In this document: positions 22,420-33,479 of the stretch, piece by piece
Position numbering within the stretch: the first letter of the stretch is position 1
How the letters are laid out: every line of letters starts with the position of its first letter
NCBI GenBank assembly: GCA_016271365.2
Contig: CM057456.1
Coordinates: 167,727,501 to 167,791,500 of the forward strand
Origin: Neoceratodus forsteri
Taxonomy: Eukaryota > Chordata > Ceratodontiformes > Ceratodontidae
Length of the DNA: 64,000 bases
Direction: 5' to 3'
Translations under genes and position numbers: made by a program
Notes under the pieces: model-generated
The model's input: only the letters and a program-made list of their open reading frames with translations
Database searches by the model: none
What the model was told of the DNA's origin: nothing

Positions 22420-23790
22420 ATCTAACCAGTGCCCACTTGACAGAGAAACAAGGGGTTTTACTTCAGGTTTGTCCTGGTCCCCAAAAAGATCAGAGATCTG
22501 AGGCCTATTCTGGACCTAACTGACCACAATCTGTATTTCCAGTACAAAAAGTTCCAGATGGTAACTTTGCCAGGCCCGATGCCCCTTTTCAAGACAGGGG
22601 ACTGGCTCTGTTCACTGGACATGCAGAATACTTACCTGCACATCTCAGTCTTTCCTCCTCACAGGATGCTTCTCTGTTTCGCCTTTCAGGGTGAGCACTA
22701 TCAGTTCAAAGTACTGCCCTTTGGCACGTGCTGTGTGCTGTGAGTCTTTACCAAGTGTTTAGCAACAGTTGCAGCAGCTCTTAGAAGGGAGGTACTATAT
22801 GTCTAACCATATCTGGATGATTGGCTCCTAAAGGCCTGTCCAGGGAACAGCTTTTGCTGACTCTGGAGTGACCGCTCCAGCTGTTTAACTTGCTGGGCAT
22901 CACTGTCAACCTGCCCAAGTGGATTCTGATACTATCCCAAGCTTGCATTATATAGGGGCAGTTCTGGACTTGGCACAGGGGAAGGTCTTCCTTTCCAAAA
23001 CAGGGCAGAGTGCCTCATAGCTCAAGCTCAGGAAGTTGCCCAGAGTTGATACATTCCTGCCAGGGTATACCTCAGATTGCCGGGCCTGATGGCAGTTGTG
23101 ATACCCACTGTTCCACTGACCATACTCCATATGCATATCCTCCAGTGGACCCTCCTGGTACAGTGGGACCAGCACACAGACAAGTTAGACCAACCAGTCC
23201 TGTTCTCTTCCCCAGTACTCAAGGTACTGCAGTGGTGGATGGACTCACATCCTATTCCAGATCTCCTCCCTACAGCAGATCCTAACCATGGACACCTTAG
23301 GTCTGGGCTGGGGAGCTCACCTTGGTCCCTTCCAGACCCAGGGCTCTTTGTCCCAGTGGGAAGCCTCTGTGCATATTAATGTCCTGGAGATGAGGATGGT
23401 GCTTTATGTCATGCAGGCTTTTCAGAAGCACCTAATTCCAGGTCAACTGCTGGTACAGGCAGACAATCTAAGCATAGTATAGTACATTAACAAACAAGGA
23501 GGGACTCATTCGTACCCCCTTTGCAGGGAGGCCATGAGAGTGTGGTAATGGGTGCTGGATCACAGTCTGACACTCTCCACAGTCCACATACCAGGTGTGT
23601 TAAACACTCTGGTGGACAGTCTCAGCAGGACTCAATCCAGCATTCATGAATGGGAACTTCTCCCATCCATCGCAGAAGACTTGTTCAACAGATGGAGTCA
23701 TCCAGAGTTGGACCTTTTTGCATCCTCACTTATTGCAGAACTGCCCAATTTCTGCTCACTAGATCCAGGGCCTGGAGGTTTCCGGTGAAA
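22420..23790 (+). pseudogene. DIRS 1 reverse transcriptase and RNase H
   Basis: RT begins near 22,455 with FVLVPKK, followed by RPILDL, GDWLCSLDMQNTYLHI (first catalytic Asp), HYQFKVLPFG, FTKCLA and YLDDWLL; the two catalytic Asp codons are at 22,816-22,821. RNase H follows with LGWGAHLGP near 23,310, HINVLEMR, QADNLSIV at 23,460 and YINKQGG. It ends with HIPGVLNTLVDSLSR near 23,590 and the DIRS-typical ELDLFAS block at 23,707-23,730. Stops interrupt at about 22,741, 22,804 and 23,481. The same order with the same motifs is seen in copy 2. Confidence 0.88.
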
Positions 23791-23849
23791 TGTGTTGTCC
23801 CCTCTCCTGAGGCAGGAGGTTTCTTTATGCCTTCTCTTCATTTTCTCTA

Positions 23850-25146
23850 ATTCAGAGGGTGCTAATCAAGTTGCAGATGGATGGGAGACAGCATGATCTT
23901 GGTAGCTTCCTTCTGGCCTTGATAGATTTGGTTCCCTCTGCTTCAGCAGATGACAGAGGAACTTCCGGTCCCTCTCCCTCTTTGCAGGTACCTGCTGACC
24001 CAGGCTTGGGGGACCCTGGTCCATCCCAACAGATCCCTCCATCTGCATGCCAAGCTCCTGAGGACATAGCCATCGCCAGGTTCGGGGTCTCTAATAGAGT
24101 GAGGGATGTCTTAGTGGCTGCCTGGAAGCCTTACACTCGAGCCACATATGCCATGAAGTGGAAGTGATTTGCCATCTAGGCTTCCAAACACTGTTTAGAT
24201 CCTTTCACCTGCCAGGTGAACCATATCCTGGACTACCTGATTACTCTTTTCAACTCAGGCCTCCATTACTCTTTCCTCAAGGTGCACTTTTTGCTATTTC
24301 TGCATTTCATGAGCCCGTGGGTGACCTCACGATTGTTCAACTGGATATTTCCCATACCTTTCTAAAGGGCATTCTGCATCTGAAACCCTAAATAGGTTCT
24401 CCTGTCCCAGCTTGGGACTTGAATTTGTTTTAGAGAAACTGACCTGTCTCCCTTTGAGCCAATTGTGACTTACGATTTACGCTTTCTCTCTTAGAAAGCA
24501 TTATTTTTAGTTACCATTACTTCTGCTCAAAGAATTTCAGAGCTTCTGGCCCTCTGGTGCAAAGAGCTTTATTTGATTTTTCACAAAAACAGGGTGTCTT
24601 TGTGCACAAATTCTACGTTTATTCCTAAGGTGGTTTCTGAATTTGCACTTAATCTACTGTATCCACCTTCTTGTTTATTTTCCAGAGTATGCCAATCCAG
24701 GGGAAGCACTGCTCCATATGTTAGATGTGCACAGAACTTTGAAATACTACCTGCTTTGGACCAAGGAATGTAGAAACTCAAAGCAGCTGTTTGTTTCCTT
24801 CACCCCAGGTAGAGATGGTGCTTCAGTTTCAAAGCAATGTTTATCCAAACGGTTGGCTAATTGCATTGTGTTCTGTTACAAGTATAAAAAAGAACTGCAT
24901 GGTACTGTCAAAGCTCATTCTATCAGAGGCATGGCTACCTCTGTGGCTTGTTTCTGAGTGGTCTTAGCTGCTAATATCTGTGTGGCTGCCACCTGGAGTA
25001 CTACAGTCTGGACATTGCTTCTAGAACCCATGCAGGTTTTGGCAGGGCTGTGCTGCATGGACTCCTGTCTTAAGTTTATGGAGAGCCCTCCTCCCAGACT
25101 GTCTGTTTGTACCTGTAACTTCATGGGACTTATTGCTACAGTTTGA
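23850..25146 (+). pseudogene. DIRS 1 tyrosine recombinase (YR)
   Basis: The N-terminal SAM-like part lies near 24,080-24,290 (FGVSNRVRDVLVAAWKPYT, then GEPYPG/LDYL in the alternating frames). The catalytic part shows SAQRISELLALWCKE near 24,525-24,565, where the Arg is the first catalytic residue, and VSFTPGRDGASVSKQCLSKRL near 24,795-24,855. KAHSIRGMATS at 24,910-24,940 supplies the HxxR box, followed by VAATWSTTVWTLL at 24,980-25,020. YR inserts circular cDNA by site-specific-type recombination. Several stops and a frameshift make it inactive. Confidence 0.85.
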
Positions 25147-25177
25147 CCTGATGACTTAAATAACACTTATGAAGATA

Positions 25178-25239
25178 GAACAGTTACGTATGAACTTAGT
25201 GTAACAGTAGCTCTTCGAGGGGATCTCAGTCATCAGGTC
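25178..25239 (+). repeat. DIRS 1 internal complementary region
   Basis: This 62-base block ending GATCTCAGTCATCAGGTC is complementary to the extreme right end 25,548-25,609 and, in its inner part, matches the left terminal repeat. In DIRS elements this region lets the two ends be joined during circle formation. Confidence 0.8.
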
Positions 25240-25388
25240 TACTTTCCTTCCCACCATCTCCCTTTTTGGGGCTCCTGTCTAGAAACTGGTTGTCTGGTGC
25301 ATCCAATTTTTCAGATAGGTCTAGTCACCTCTCTCTCTCTCTCTCCTCAGCCCCCCCATGGCTGGGGCTATGCTTCCTTTGTCTCCAA

Positions 25389-25609
25389 GGGAAAGAAATG
25401 AAGAGGGAGCAGGACCGCTCACGCCTTTATAGGGTTGATGATGTCAGGGGATGTTGATTGCGTGGGCAGCCCCAGTTGTACTGCTGAAAATCTTCCATGT
25501 GGATTCCCCTTCACCAATGGTGAAGTTTCTACAGTGTTCCTACAGTGTGACCTGATGACTGAGATCCCCTCGAAGATCGACTGTTACAGTAAGTTCTTAC
25601 GTAAATGTT
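25389..25609 (-). repeat. DIRS 1 right inverted terminal repeat
   Basis: This is the inverted counterpart of 20,063-20,262, with a terminal extension (25,590-25,609) that pairs with the internal complementary region. A (CT)n run lies just inside at 25,328-25,346. Confidence 0.85.
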
Positions 25610-26235
25610 CTGTTTTATGATTATACTGTATAGAAGTCTTTCTTCCTCCATCTGCGCCTCCTCCCAATGCACCTACTCCCTCTGTAATTCTGACCTAAAA
25701 TCCTTTGCAACCCCCACTGATCTACCACCACTGGCAAATCTGCCTACTCTTTCCACTGTCCTAAACAGTGGAGTGCTTGCTGGCCTGCCAGTGCAGCAAT
25801 TGGATTTCTGCTTGCAACCCCAATGAACCAAGTTCTGATGTGAGCTCAGGGGATCAAAGGGCCAGCCGGGGGGAGAAGGATAGAGTAACAGACTGCTTTC
25901 CTCCTCTGGGGGAATGTGGCGAAGCACTCAGGCTGGTGACCAGCGCAGGTGAGACTTGGCAGTTCCAGGAGGTGTGCTGGATGTGGGCACGTGCACCCAT
26001 ATATTATTTCATGCCACATCTCCCATCACGAAGGGAACACAAAATGGATGTTGGAATCCAGTAGCCTGACCCCATGAAGTCAAGCCCTGGAGATCCACAC
26101 TGCTGGACTAGACAACACAGCACTATTCAGAGGGGTACTCGGGTCTGGCCCATCACAGAGACCCCACCCCAGGGGCAATCCGATTTGTATGCCGGCATTC
26201 ATGACAACGGTCCCAGGGGAGAGGTGAACGAGAGG
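25610..26235. other. unassigned DNA between DIRS 1 and the L2-like 3' end
   Basis: It may be the upstream part of the L2-like LINE that ends at 26,828, but I cannot recognise RT motifs in it. No other gene is visible. Confidence 0.35.
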
Positions 26236-26828
26236 AAAGTGAGTCCATAAAAAAAAACACTGTGGAATGCTCTCCCCCCTTCCATCCATTATGTCGTCTC
26301 ACACAAATCTCTCTCCTCCATCATACGTGATTACACAACCCTTACTTGTTCCTGCCAAAACCTACCAACCTCACACCATACACTGCCACCTCTATTCTCC
26401 TTCTAACCCCTAGACTCAGGCAATGGCTTCCCCACGTCATCATCCTGGCTGGACTGCCACCCCACGGAATGATCAGCCACCTGGAATCCTTAGGGTTTGA
26501 CCTTAACTGGGCTACTCCAATTAGCCCAATCAACTTTTGCCCTATACTGTTTCTTGGCTATCTGACTATTATATGAGAACTTACTTCCACCATGTACTTA
26601 TTCTGCCTGTATTTATTTATGATGCAATTACTGTGGAAAGTTGGTTGTAATATTTTGTAATGTATGTCTGCTATGCACCTCTATGTTTTATCAGTTTCTC
26701 TCAATATATTCATGTGACTATGCACTTGTACTATTCCCCTTCCCCCAGGGCGCATCTGGAAATGAGCATTACTGCTCAGTATGCCTTCCTGGTGAAACAC
26801 TTAAATAAATAAATAAATAAAATAAATG
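26236..26828 (+). mobile_element. L2-like LINE, 3' end
   Basis: A C-terminal coding remnant (WNALPPSIHYVVSHKSLSS near 26,263-26,320) has the WN.LPP block common at the end of L2-like ORF2. The 3' UTR ends with TATGCCTTCCTGGTGAAACA and then (TAAA)n at 26,803-26,828. The same tail recurs at 57,868-57,910 (minus, at the end of another L2-like LINE) and in a SINE at 31,447-31,490 (minus). Confidence 0.65.
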
Positions 26829-26869
26829 TAGCTGTAGTAAAGCCTTTACTAACCTCAGTGTTCCCCTGA

Positions 26870-28250
26870 TCAAAGTGAAAATGATGATGAGGAGAATTAT
26901 CATGATCGCTTTAATATGGAGGAAGATTTGGAGGACAAGTAAGGGAAACATGATCCCTTAGTTGGTGGTCTGGGTTCCAGTTCTACCCTCTCCTCTTGTA
27001 GTGAGGATACAATAGTTTACAAACCATGGTCTTCTGAAGATGCCTCTTTTTGTGCACTATTAAGGCAAATGCAAAATTATATATGCTTTTGCTGCTGATG
27101 AAGAAGGCCACCAAATGGAATTTGCTGGAGTTTTTGGAGGCCCTTACTACTCCCTCCATTGTTATTCCTCCTGTATATCCTGCCTTAGAGTATGCTACTC
27201 TAGCTGCCTGGTACAGACCTAATACTTTAACTGCAGTGCCAAGGAAGAATGATAAGCCGTGCCTAGCTCCATCTGCCAAGCCTTATTATGCCTCTCGGCC
27301 TGAAACTGACTCTGTGGACATTATAGCTGTTCATGATAGATCCAGGGCCTAGGCATATGAGTTCCTTTCCTCCTGATAAGGAATCTAGTAGGCTGGACAG
27401 TTATGGGCAAAAGAAAATATGCCTTTCCATGTTTAGACTTCAGAATAGCCAATTACCAAAATAACTTGAAGAAATATCAGATTAGCCTGCAGAAATAAGC
27501 CATGACTACTATCCAGAAACTGCATGACAATCCTGTCAAAGCTGATTTGCTAGAAGATGCTTCAGCTGGTATTGACACTGGCTGGCATCTGTTGGGTTCT
27601 GCATATGATGCCTCCAATGCCTCTGTCAGGGCTGCTGCATCTGATGTTTGCCTACAGAGATATTCCTAGATAGATGTGATAGGTTTTGCTCCTGATGTGT
27701 AACAATCTGTCCTAAATACTGCTTTTAGAGATTCCAGACTGTTGGGAGGGGATGTTGAATCTGCCTTGTGCCAACTTCAGTCCTCCTATATGAATCTTAA
27801 GTCCCTTACCCCGTAACACTCTAGGGGGCATGGTAGGTGCGACTTTCATAGTCCTGTTGCTCGCAGTAACCATACCTCCCATCAGCAGCCCTGTGCTCTG
27901 GGTCAGTGTGCCACCCTGGGTCCCCTCCCATCAGGTGCCCATGCTAAGTCACCCAAAAGTACCAGTTGTGGTGGCCCTGCTGCCTCTGGTATCTTCTGAG
28001 TCCACTCCTCCTACCCCTCTGTTGCTGCCTCTGGGTATACAGGTGGGGGGGTAGGACGTCCCTTCATCTGCAAGAATGGATAGAGATCTCATCAAATGAG
28101 TCAGTACTGGAGATAGTGGAAAGAGGGCATACCCTGGAACTGCTGTCACCCTGCAGTACATCCACTGCCTCCCTGTCATTATCCTCTGCACCACTTGTCC
28201 CTTCCACTGACATAGGTTCAAACACTGATTCAAAAGCATGCTATTGAACC
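26870..28250 (+). pseudogene. DIRS 2 gag remnant
   Basis: An acidic start (26,880-26,945) is followed by LTTPSIVIPPVYPALEYATL, AWYRPNTLTAVPR and YYASRPETDSVDIIAVHDRS (27,282-27,350). These parallel ACHRPDMVPAMP and CYASHPKTDTVVIMAAHDRS of DIRS 1. The rest (27,360-28,250) is heavily interrupted. The upstream zinc-binding part is missing. Confidence 0.7.
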
Positions 28251-28259
28251 CATTGACCC

Positions 28260-29035
28260 TCAGGAAAGAAACAATGGGTTTTACTCCTGATACTTCCTGG
28301 TTCCCAAGTGGACTGAGGATCTGTGTCCTGTGTTGGGCCTAAGAGACCTGAATCTGTTCAATGAATACAGAAAGTTTCCAGTGGTGTCTCATCAGGCTAT
28401 AATACCAATATCACAAATGGAGGATAGGCCCTGTGCTCTGGGTATGAAGGACACATATCTTCGTATCAAGATTTGCAAATGCCACAGTCAGTACCTTTGC
28501 TTCATGCTGGAGGGTAGGCATTATGGGCTCCAATTCTGGCCCTTAGGCTTATCCTTGCCAGTGTGTGCATTTAGCACACACTTAGCAGTTGTGGCAGCCA
28601 CCCACTGGAGGAAAGGGCTTGATGTCTAACACATATCTGGATGATTGCTGGCTTCTCAAGGCCCCATCCAGGGAAGCAACCCTATAAACACTGTCTAGAA
28701 TGAGACAGTTGTTTGAGGAACTGGGTGTTACAGTGAATGAACCAAAATCTGTTGTAGCTCCTTGTCAACATCTCCAATATATTGTGGTGGTGCAGGACAT
28801 GATTGTGGGAAGTGCCTTCCTGCCTGAAGATAGGGCAGAGGCTATTGTTGCTAAGGCATAGCTGCAACACAGGAAATTATGATTCAGCCAGGACAATGTT
28901 GTGTCTACTAGGGATGATGGCTGTGGCCATCATTACTGTCCCTATTGCCTGCCTCCAAATGAAAATTCCACATTGGACTTGTAGTGTGCAGTGGGACCAA
29001 CTGACAGATGCATTCAAACAAATTATTCTTGTCTT
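28260..29035 (+). pseudogene. DIRS 2 reverse transcriptase remnant
   Basis: The order of blocks equals DIRS 1: LGLRDLNLFNEYRKF (28,333), ALGMKDTYLRIKI (28,436), FMLEGRHYGLQFWPLGL (28,501), ATHWRKG, then the HISG-type remnant of the YLDD box near 28,630-28,645, where the frame is lost. Identity to copy 1 is partial, so the two are not a recent duplication. Confidence 0.75.
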
Positions 29036-30113
29036 AGAAAATGGGCATAGAAAATTCTGGCTTCTGATTGGCCAGTTCCCTAGTCTGAGCCCTGATCTAT
29101 CAGACAGTAGAGCCCTGTAGATAATAAGTGCCAGTCCCTTCACCTATTCATATAGCATTGAGCCCAGTTTGCTTTCTCATTGGCTGAGAGCAGCTGATTG
29201 AATTTTAAATATCTGCTATTTTTTTCTCTTGCTTAGTGAGAGCAACTGCCTCCCCATGCTCCTTAGTTCAGTGGCAACTGCCTGTTGCTTGCATATGTTT
29301 TTTTTAATTTCAATTATTTATTTTTATTTCAAGTAACATCTTGTTCCATGGCCCTGATTACCAATAGTACGATGCTCTGTGAGAGAGAGACGACCACACA
29401 CTCGCTCCTCCAGCCAGGCGCCTGTTAGCTCCTGAAAATGAAAAAGCTTTTAATTTGCAGCACTGCAGAGATAAGTATCTCACTATCTTCTCTACCAGGA
29501 AGAAACACTCAACTTTTTGTTACGTGGTCGGGAAGAGAGAGAGAGAGAAAGAGAGAGCGAGCACCCAAACTTTTCTCCCAACCACAGTGCTGTTAACTAA
29601 AATCACCATTACTCCTCATATCTGAACCACGGTGAATGTCCTTTCAAACCGCGTTCACAAAGAAAATTTCTGGATCATGACCCCCTCAACATTACAGCAT
29701 TGCCTAAACTGTCTGGATCAGAAAACATGAGCTTAAACATTCAAAGGGACAGACCATACCATTAATAAGAATCATCAAGTGAACAAGGGAGTCTACCTGC
29801 TAAACTAATGACATTATTTACAGTCTCACCATAGTTCTGCCATTCATCCCAATGCAGTCAGGTGGAGGGATTATTTTATTCTAAAAGTTATTTTAAAGTA
29901 ATTTTTAATAATTTTTTTTTTTTAAACATAGTTTGTTTGACAGTGCCCATTTTCTAAACGCAATAATATCCACCAGGGTAGGTGGTATTGTGCCATACCA
30001 GACCTTCCAGGGGCAATAAGACCCTCCGCCTGCGGTGTCAGGCCTCATTACACCCCATGGGCAGTCCGGTATAGCACAATACTGCCCACCTTGTCAGGTA
30101 TTATTGCTTACAT
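29036..30113 (-). mobile_element. palindrome-headed element, copy A (1.08 kb)
   Basis: Read on the minus strand it starts with a fold-back head (30,113 to 29,961), then TTAGAAAATGGGC, an AT-rich body with a (GA)n run at 29,536-29,560, and ends CCAATCAGAAGCC...GCCCATTTTCTAAG at 29,036. The head arms are 29,961-30,008 and 30,068-30,113, nearly 46 bases each. Copy B lies at 51,540-52,588 in the other orientation with the same head, body landmarks and end. The insertion splits DIRS 2 between RT and RNase H. No coding capacity; family unknown to me. Confidence 0.7.
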
Positions 30114-30253
30114 GTCCACTTTCCGCCATGCTGTAGTGTGGTTGATGGACCACCAGACCCTGTTACAGGGCATTTCATTTGTTCACCCAGCTCCCTTGCA
30201 GATACTGGCAATGGATGCCTCAGGGTCTGGTTGGGGTGCCCACCTAGAGTTAT
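30114..30253 (+). pseudogene. DIRS 2 start of RNase H
   Basis: AMDASGSGWGAHLE at 30,207-30,248 matches the start of RNase H in DIRS 1 (LGWGAHLGP), with the catalytic Asp of MDAS present. It is cut by the next insertion. Confidence 0.75.
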
Positions 30254-31095
30254 TTAACTCATTCACACCACATGAGCTCTTTGAGACTTCTACGACTTGT
30301 GTCCTGTATAATCTTAGCACACATCCTGGGCCTTTCTAAGCAAAATCAAGCCATAATCAGCATGCACAAACAAATGCGAATACCTCTTGAAATGTAAGTG
30401 CTACACACAAAGTACGAGTGGCAAAGTTGTTCAGCACAAAATAACCTTTCCAATGGTGCTGTGCAAGCAATTGTAATCAATTTGGTTTTTATTTTATACT
30501 ATCTGAAATACCAAACAATTGTGCTTTTTTTCTGAATTTTTTAAGGTGCTTAGGTGAGGCTTGAGAGACAAATGTCAGCCATGTACACAATACCATAAAC
30601 AAATGCGAATAACTCCTAAAGTATACATGATAGACACAAAGTATCAGGGCAAAGTTGTTCAGCACAAATATACCTTTCTAACGGTGCTATGCAATCAATT
30701 GTAGTCAATTTGGTTTTTATTTTATACTAGCTGAAATACCAAAAAAAATTTGTAGTTTTTTTAGATTTATTCAAGGTGCTTAGGTGAGGCTTGAGAGACA
30801 AATGTCAGCCATGCACACCATACCTTAAACAAATGTGAATAACTCCTAAAGTATACATGATAGACACAAAGTATCAGCAGCAAAGTTGTTCAGCACAAAA
30901 TTACCTTTCTAATGGTGCTATGCAATCACTTCTAATCAATTCGGGTTGTTTAATATTTAGGTAAAAACTGTTGACTTCCTCCGATGTTTCCAGGCTTGAG
31001 TTAAAGTCAGCTGAGCATGTCTATAGTCATTATTGGCCTGAGTGACTATGCTTTCAGATGCCACCTACAGGCATATCTAGGCCTGAATGAGTTAA
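30254..31095. mobile_element. TTAA-flanked DNA element with an internal 229-bp tandem repeat
   Basis: The ends are TTAACTCATTCA at 30,254-30,265 and TGAATGAGTTAA at 31,084-31,095, that is, a TTAA duplication plus an 8-bp inverted repeat CTCATTCA, the layout of piggyBac-like insertions. It interrupts the RNase H coding sequence of DIRS 2, and the RNase H motifs resume after it. It encodes nothing; the superfamily is inferred from TTAA alone. Confidence 0.6.
30371..30960. repeat. 229-230-bp tandem repeat, about 2.5 copies
   Basis: Units start at CAAATGCGAATA (30,371), CAAATGCGAATAACTCC (30,600) and CAAATGTGAATAACTCC (30,830). Each contains GCAAAGTTGTTCAGCACAAA and GGTGCTTAGGTGAGGCTTGA, except that the third copy is incomplete. 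Confidence 0.9.
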
Positions 31096-31446
31096 GACTC
31101 ACGGCTCATGGACCAGTCTGGATTCCACTCTACATATCGATATTCTAGACATGAGGGCTGTTCTACTTGGCCAACAGGCATTTCAAACCCATCTCAGCCC
31201 AGTCCCTTGCTCATTCAGACAGATAATGTCAGTGTACTGCACTACATAAACAAGCAAGGGGGTGCTCACTCTTATCCACTGTGCAGGGAAGCAATGAAAT
31301 TGTGGTCCTGGGACATGTCTCATGCCCTATAGCTGTGAGCCATGTTTCTCCTGGGTTTCCAAAACTTCTTGGCAGACAGGCTAAACAGGTCTCAGTCCCT
31401 GACTCATGAATGAGAGTTGTTGGCTTTCCTGGTAAACAACTTCTTA
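31096..31446 (+). pseudogene. DIRS 2 RNase H remnant
   Basis: LLIQTDNVSVLHYINKQGGA at 31,205-31,266 followed by YPLCREAMKLW parallels DIRS 1 at 23,450-23,550. LADRLNRSQSLTHE near 31,370-31,410 corresponds to the DSLSRTQSSIHE block. Confidence 0.8.
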
Positions 31447-31862
31447 AAAAACATTTTTTTTTTATTTACAATATTCACCATGAAAGGCACACTGAGATGT
31501 GATAGCTTCTTCCAGGTTCATCCTGGGTGGCGGATAATATGGACCTGTTTTTTATCAACAGGGAATGTTGACCATGACACCTGATAAACTTCCCTACCCT
31601 TCTTGACAAGTGCTATGTGATCTTTTATTCCACCTGGACAGTGACAAGAGATCAGGAGATGGGGCCTCCATTTTATATCTCATCTGAAGGATGGCACCTC
31701 ACTTGTTTAGCATCCCCTTCATACTGCACTAAAGTGTCAGTTATAATTATTACTCCAAAAACCTGGTGTGGTGCTAGAACCCCCACACATCTGATCTTGC
31801 CGCCCCAGAGGTGGGCATGCTACCTACTGAGCAACTGACACTGACACCCCCAAAAGGTGGAG
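31447..31862 (-). mobile_element. V-SINE-like tRNA-derived SINE
   Basis: Read on the minus strand, the tRNA-like head has an A-box-like TTGCTCAGTAGGTAGC and a B-box-like GGGGTTCTAGCACC (about 31,770-31,850). The centre contains CCTTCAGATGAGATATAAA, GATCACATAGCACTTGTC and GGTGTCATGGTCAACATTCCC, in the order of the conserved V-SINE domain. The 3' tail CAGTGTGCCTTTCATGGTGA...TAAATAAA is shared with the L2-like LINEs here. It splits DIRS 2. Confidence 0.65.
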
Positions 31863-32216
31863 TCGTCCTGATTTGGACCTTTTTTGTCCCCACACTTTGC
31901 AAAACTGTTTCATTTCTGTTTACTCATTCCAGGACCTTGAGTTCTCTGGCATGATGTGTTGTCCCTCCATTGGAAAGGGATGTTACTTTATGCCTTTATT
32001 CCAATCTCTCTAATCTTAGAGGGTTCAGCTCAAGCTGCAGGCAGAGCATGCTACCCTAATACTCCTGGTGGCTCCCTTCTGGCCTCACTAGATACGGTTT
32101 CTAATTCTGCAGCATCTGGGAGTGCAGTCTCCTGTTCAGCTCCCTCTGTGTCAGGGTCTGCTGTCAGGCACAGTGTTTACACTGAGCCACCATTTGTGCC
32201 TGTGGCAGTCCCACAG
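31863..32216 (+). pseudogene. DIRS 2 region between RNase H and recombinase
   Basis: PDLDLFCP near 31,870 and LILLVAPFWPH near 32,055-32,085 match the DLFAS and LVAPFWPR blocks that follow RNase H in DIRS elements. It breaks off at the palindrome at 32,221. Confidence 0.65.
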
Positions 32217-32220
32217 CCTG

Positions 32221-32268
32221 CTATATTCAGAGGCATAGTGACATATCTATGCCCTCTGAATATAGAGC
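32221..32268. repeat. near-perfect palindrome at the block edge
   Basis: Two 18-base arms, CTATATTCAGAGGCATAG and its complement with one extra C, are separated by about 10 bases. Confidence 0.85.
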
Positions 32269-33479
32269 GGATTGCACACCATGTAAATGACAGGTGAGTG
32301 AGCAACACAGTGCACCGTCACTGTGCTGACTATAGCACCATGAACAGCACAGCCCATGAAAGCCTGCAGTGGCAGAACCCTGTCCAGGGCACCAAATATG
32401 GGGCTGCACACTGGAGGTTGCTGTGAGTTGGTGGGGAGGGCACTAAGGACAGACACACACCACAGTTGCTTCTTTTTCAAGACATAAACTTTAATCATAA
32501 CAAAAGGAAACAGGCCATATAAACAAGACATGTTTATTTTTTATTTTTATTTAAAATGTGGTAACCAGACAAAACCTGAGTGCATCAAATGCCCATTTTC
32601 ATTGGTGACCAAAGAAGTAATACATAAAAATGAGTTAAGCAGTTAATTCCACAGCTTACTAGCATGGCATAACCAGAATCTCTTTCATAAAGAAGTCCTA
32701 CAAAAGGGGAAAGGTAGAAGGGGAAGGAAAATATGGGGTGGGAAGAAAAAATGGGATAAAAAAGTCTAGGAGGGGTGGAACAGAACTGGACCACCTGCAT
32801 CACAGGCATACTCAAGGTACTGGTGATGGAAATGGTGATGCTAGAGGCAGTGCTTCCTGCTGGCACTGGGCTGCTGTCTGCTCCTGGATGGCACTGGCAA
32901 TGTTGACTAGCCACCTGAGGAACAGTCAGTTCTGCTGCTCCTGATGGCACAGTAGGTGATCCCTCCCCTCATATGTCTTGAGCTGCCGACAGTGGTTGGG
33001 ACTCCTGTGGACACCTTTAGAGAGAAAGACAATGAAATCAGTCAGCTGTGCACATGAAATAGGGCATGTAGGTGTTGTCTAATGTCCCTGGCCAAGGTAC
33101 TCCAAGCCAGCACATGAGCCACCATGCCACACAGGGATGTCGGGTGTCTCACATCCACTATGCATCAGGCATGGCATACAAAGGACAGCACTGTGGGCCC
33201 ATGCACTGGAGAGGTGAACATGCAATGGCCATGCCAAGCAGCACCAGAGCAGGCCCAGCCATGGCATGGACACACACCATCAGTGGGCATGGCAGACATA
33301 TACCTGTGGCATATGCATCAGCAGCACCATGCCATAGGCTGGTAAGCAGTGTCATGTCCGAATAGCAGGTAGAGGTGCCCAGACAACTCACACCACTGGC
33401 TGGCTACCAGTGCACTGGCCAACCCTAGCAACACAGACATCCAGGTTCCTCCCTGGGTCACTGCTAGGATGGGGGACAG

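Larger units (their letters stand above)
20063..25609 (+). mobile_element. DIRS-type tyrosine-recombinase retrotransposon 1, structurally near complete
   Basis: Inverted terminal repeats of about 200 bp flank gag, RT-RNase H and a tyrosine recombinase in that order. An internal complementary region lies at 25,178-25,239. DIRS elements integrate with a recombinase instead of an integrase, so no target duplication is expected. Every reading frame is broken by stops or shifts. Confidence 0.9.
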
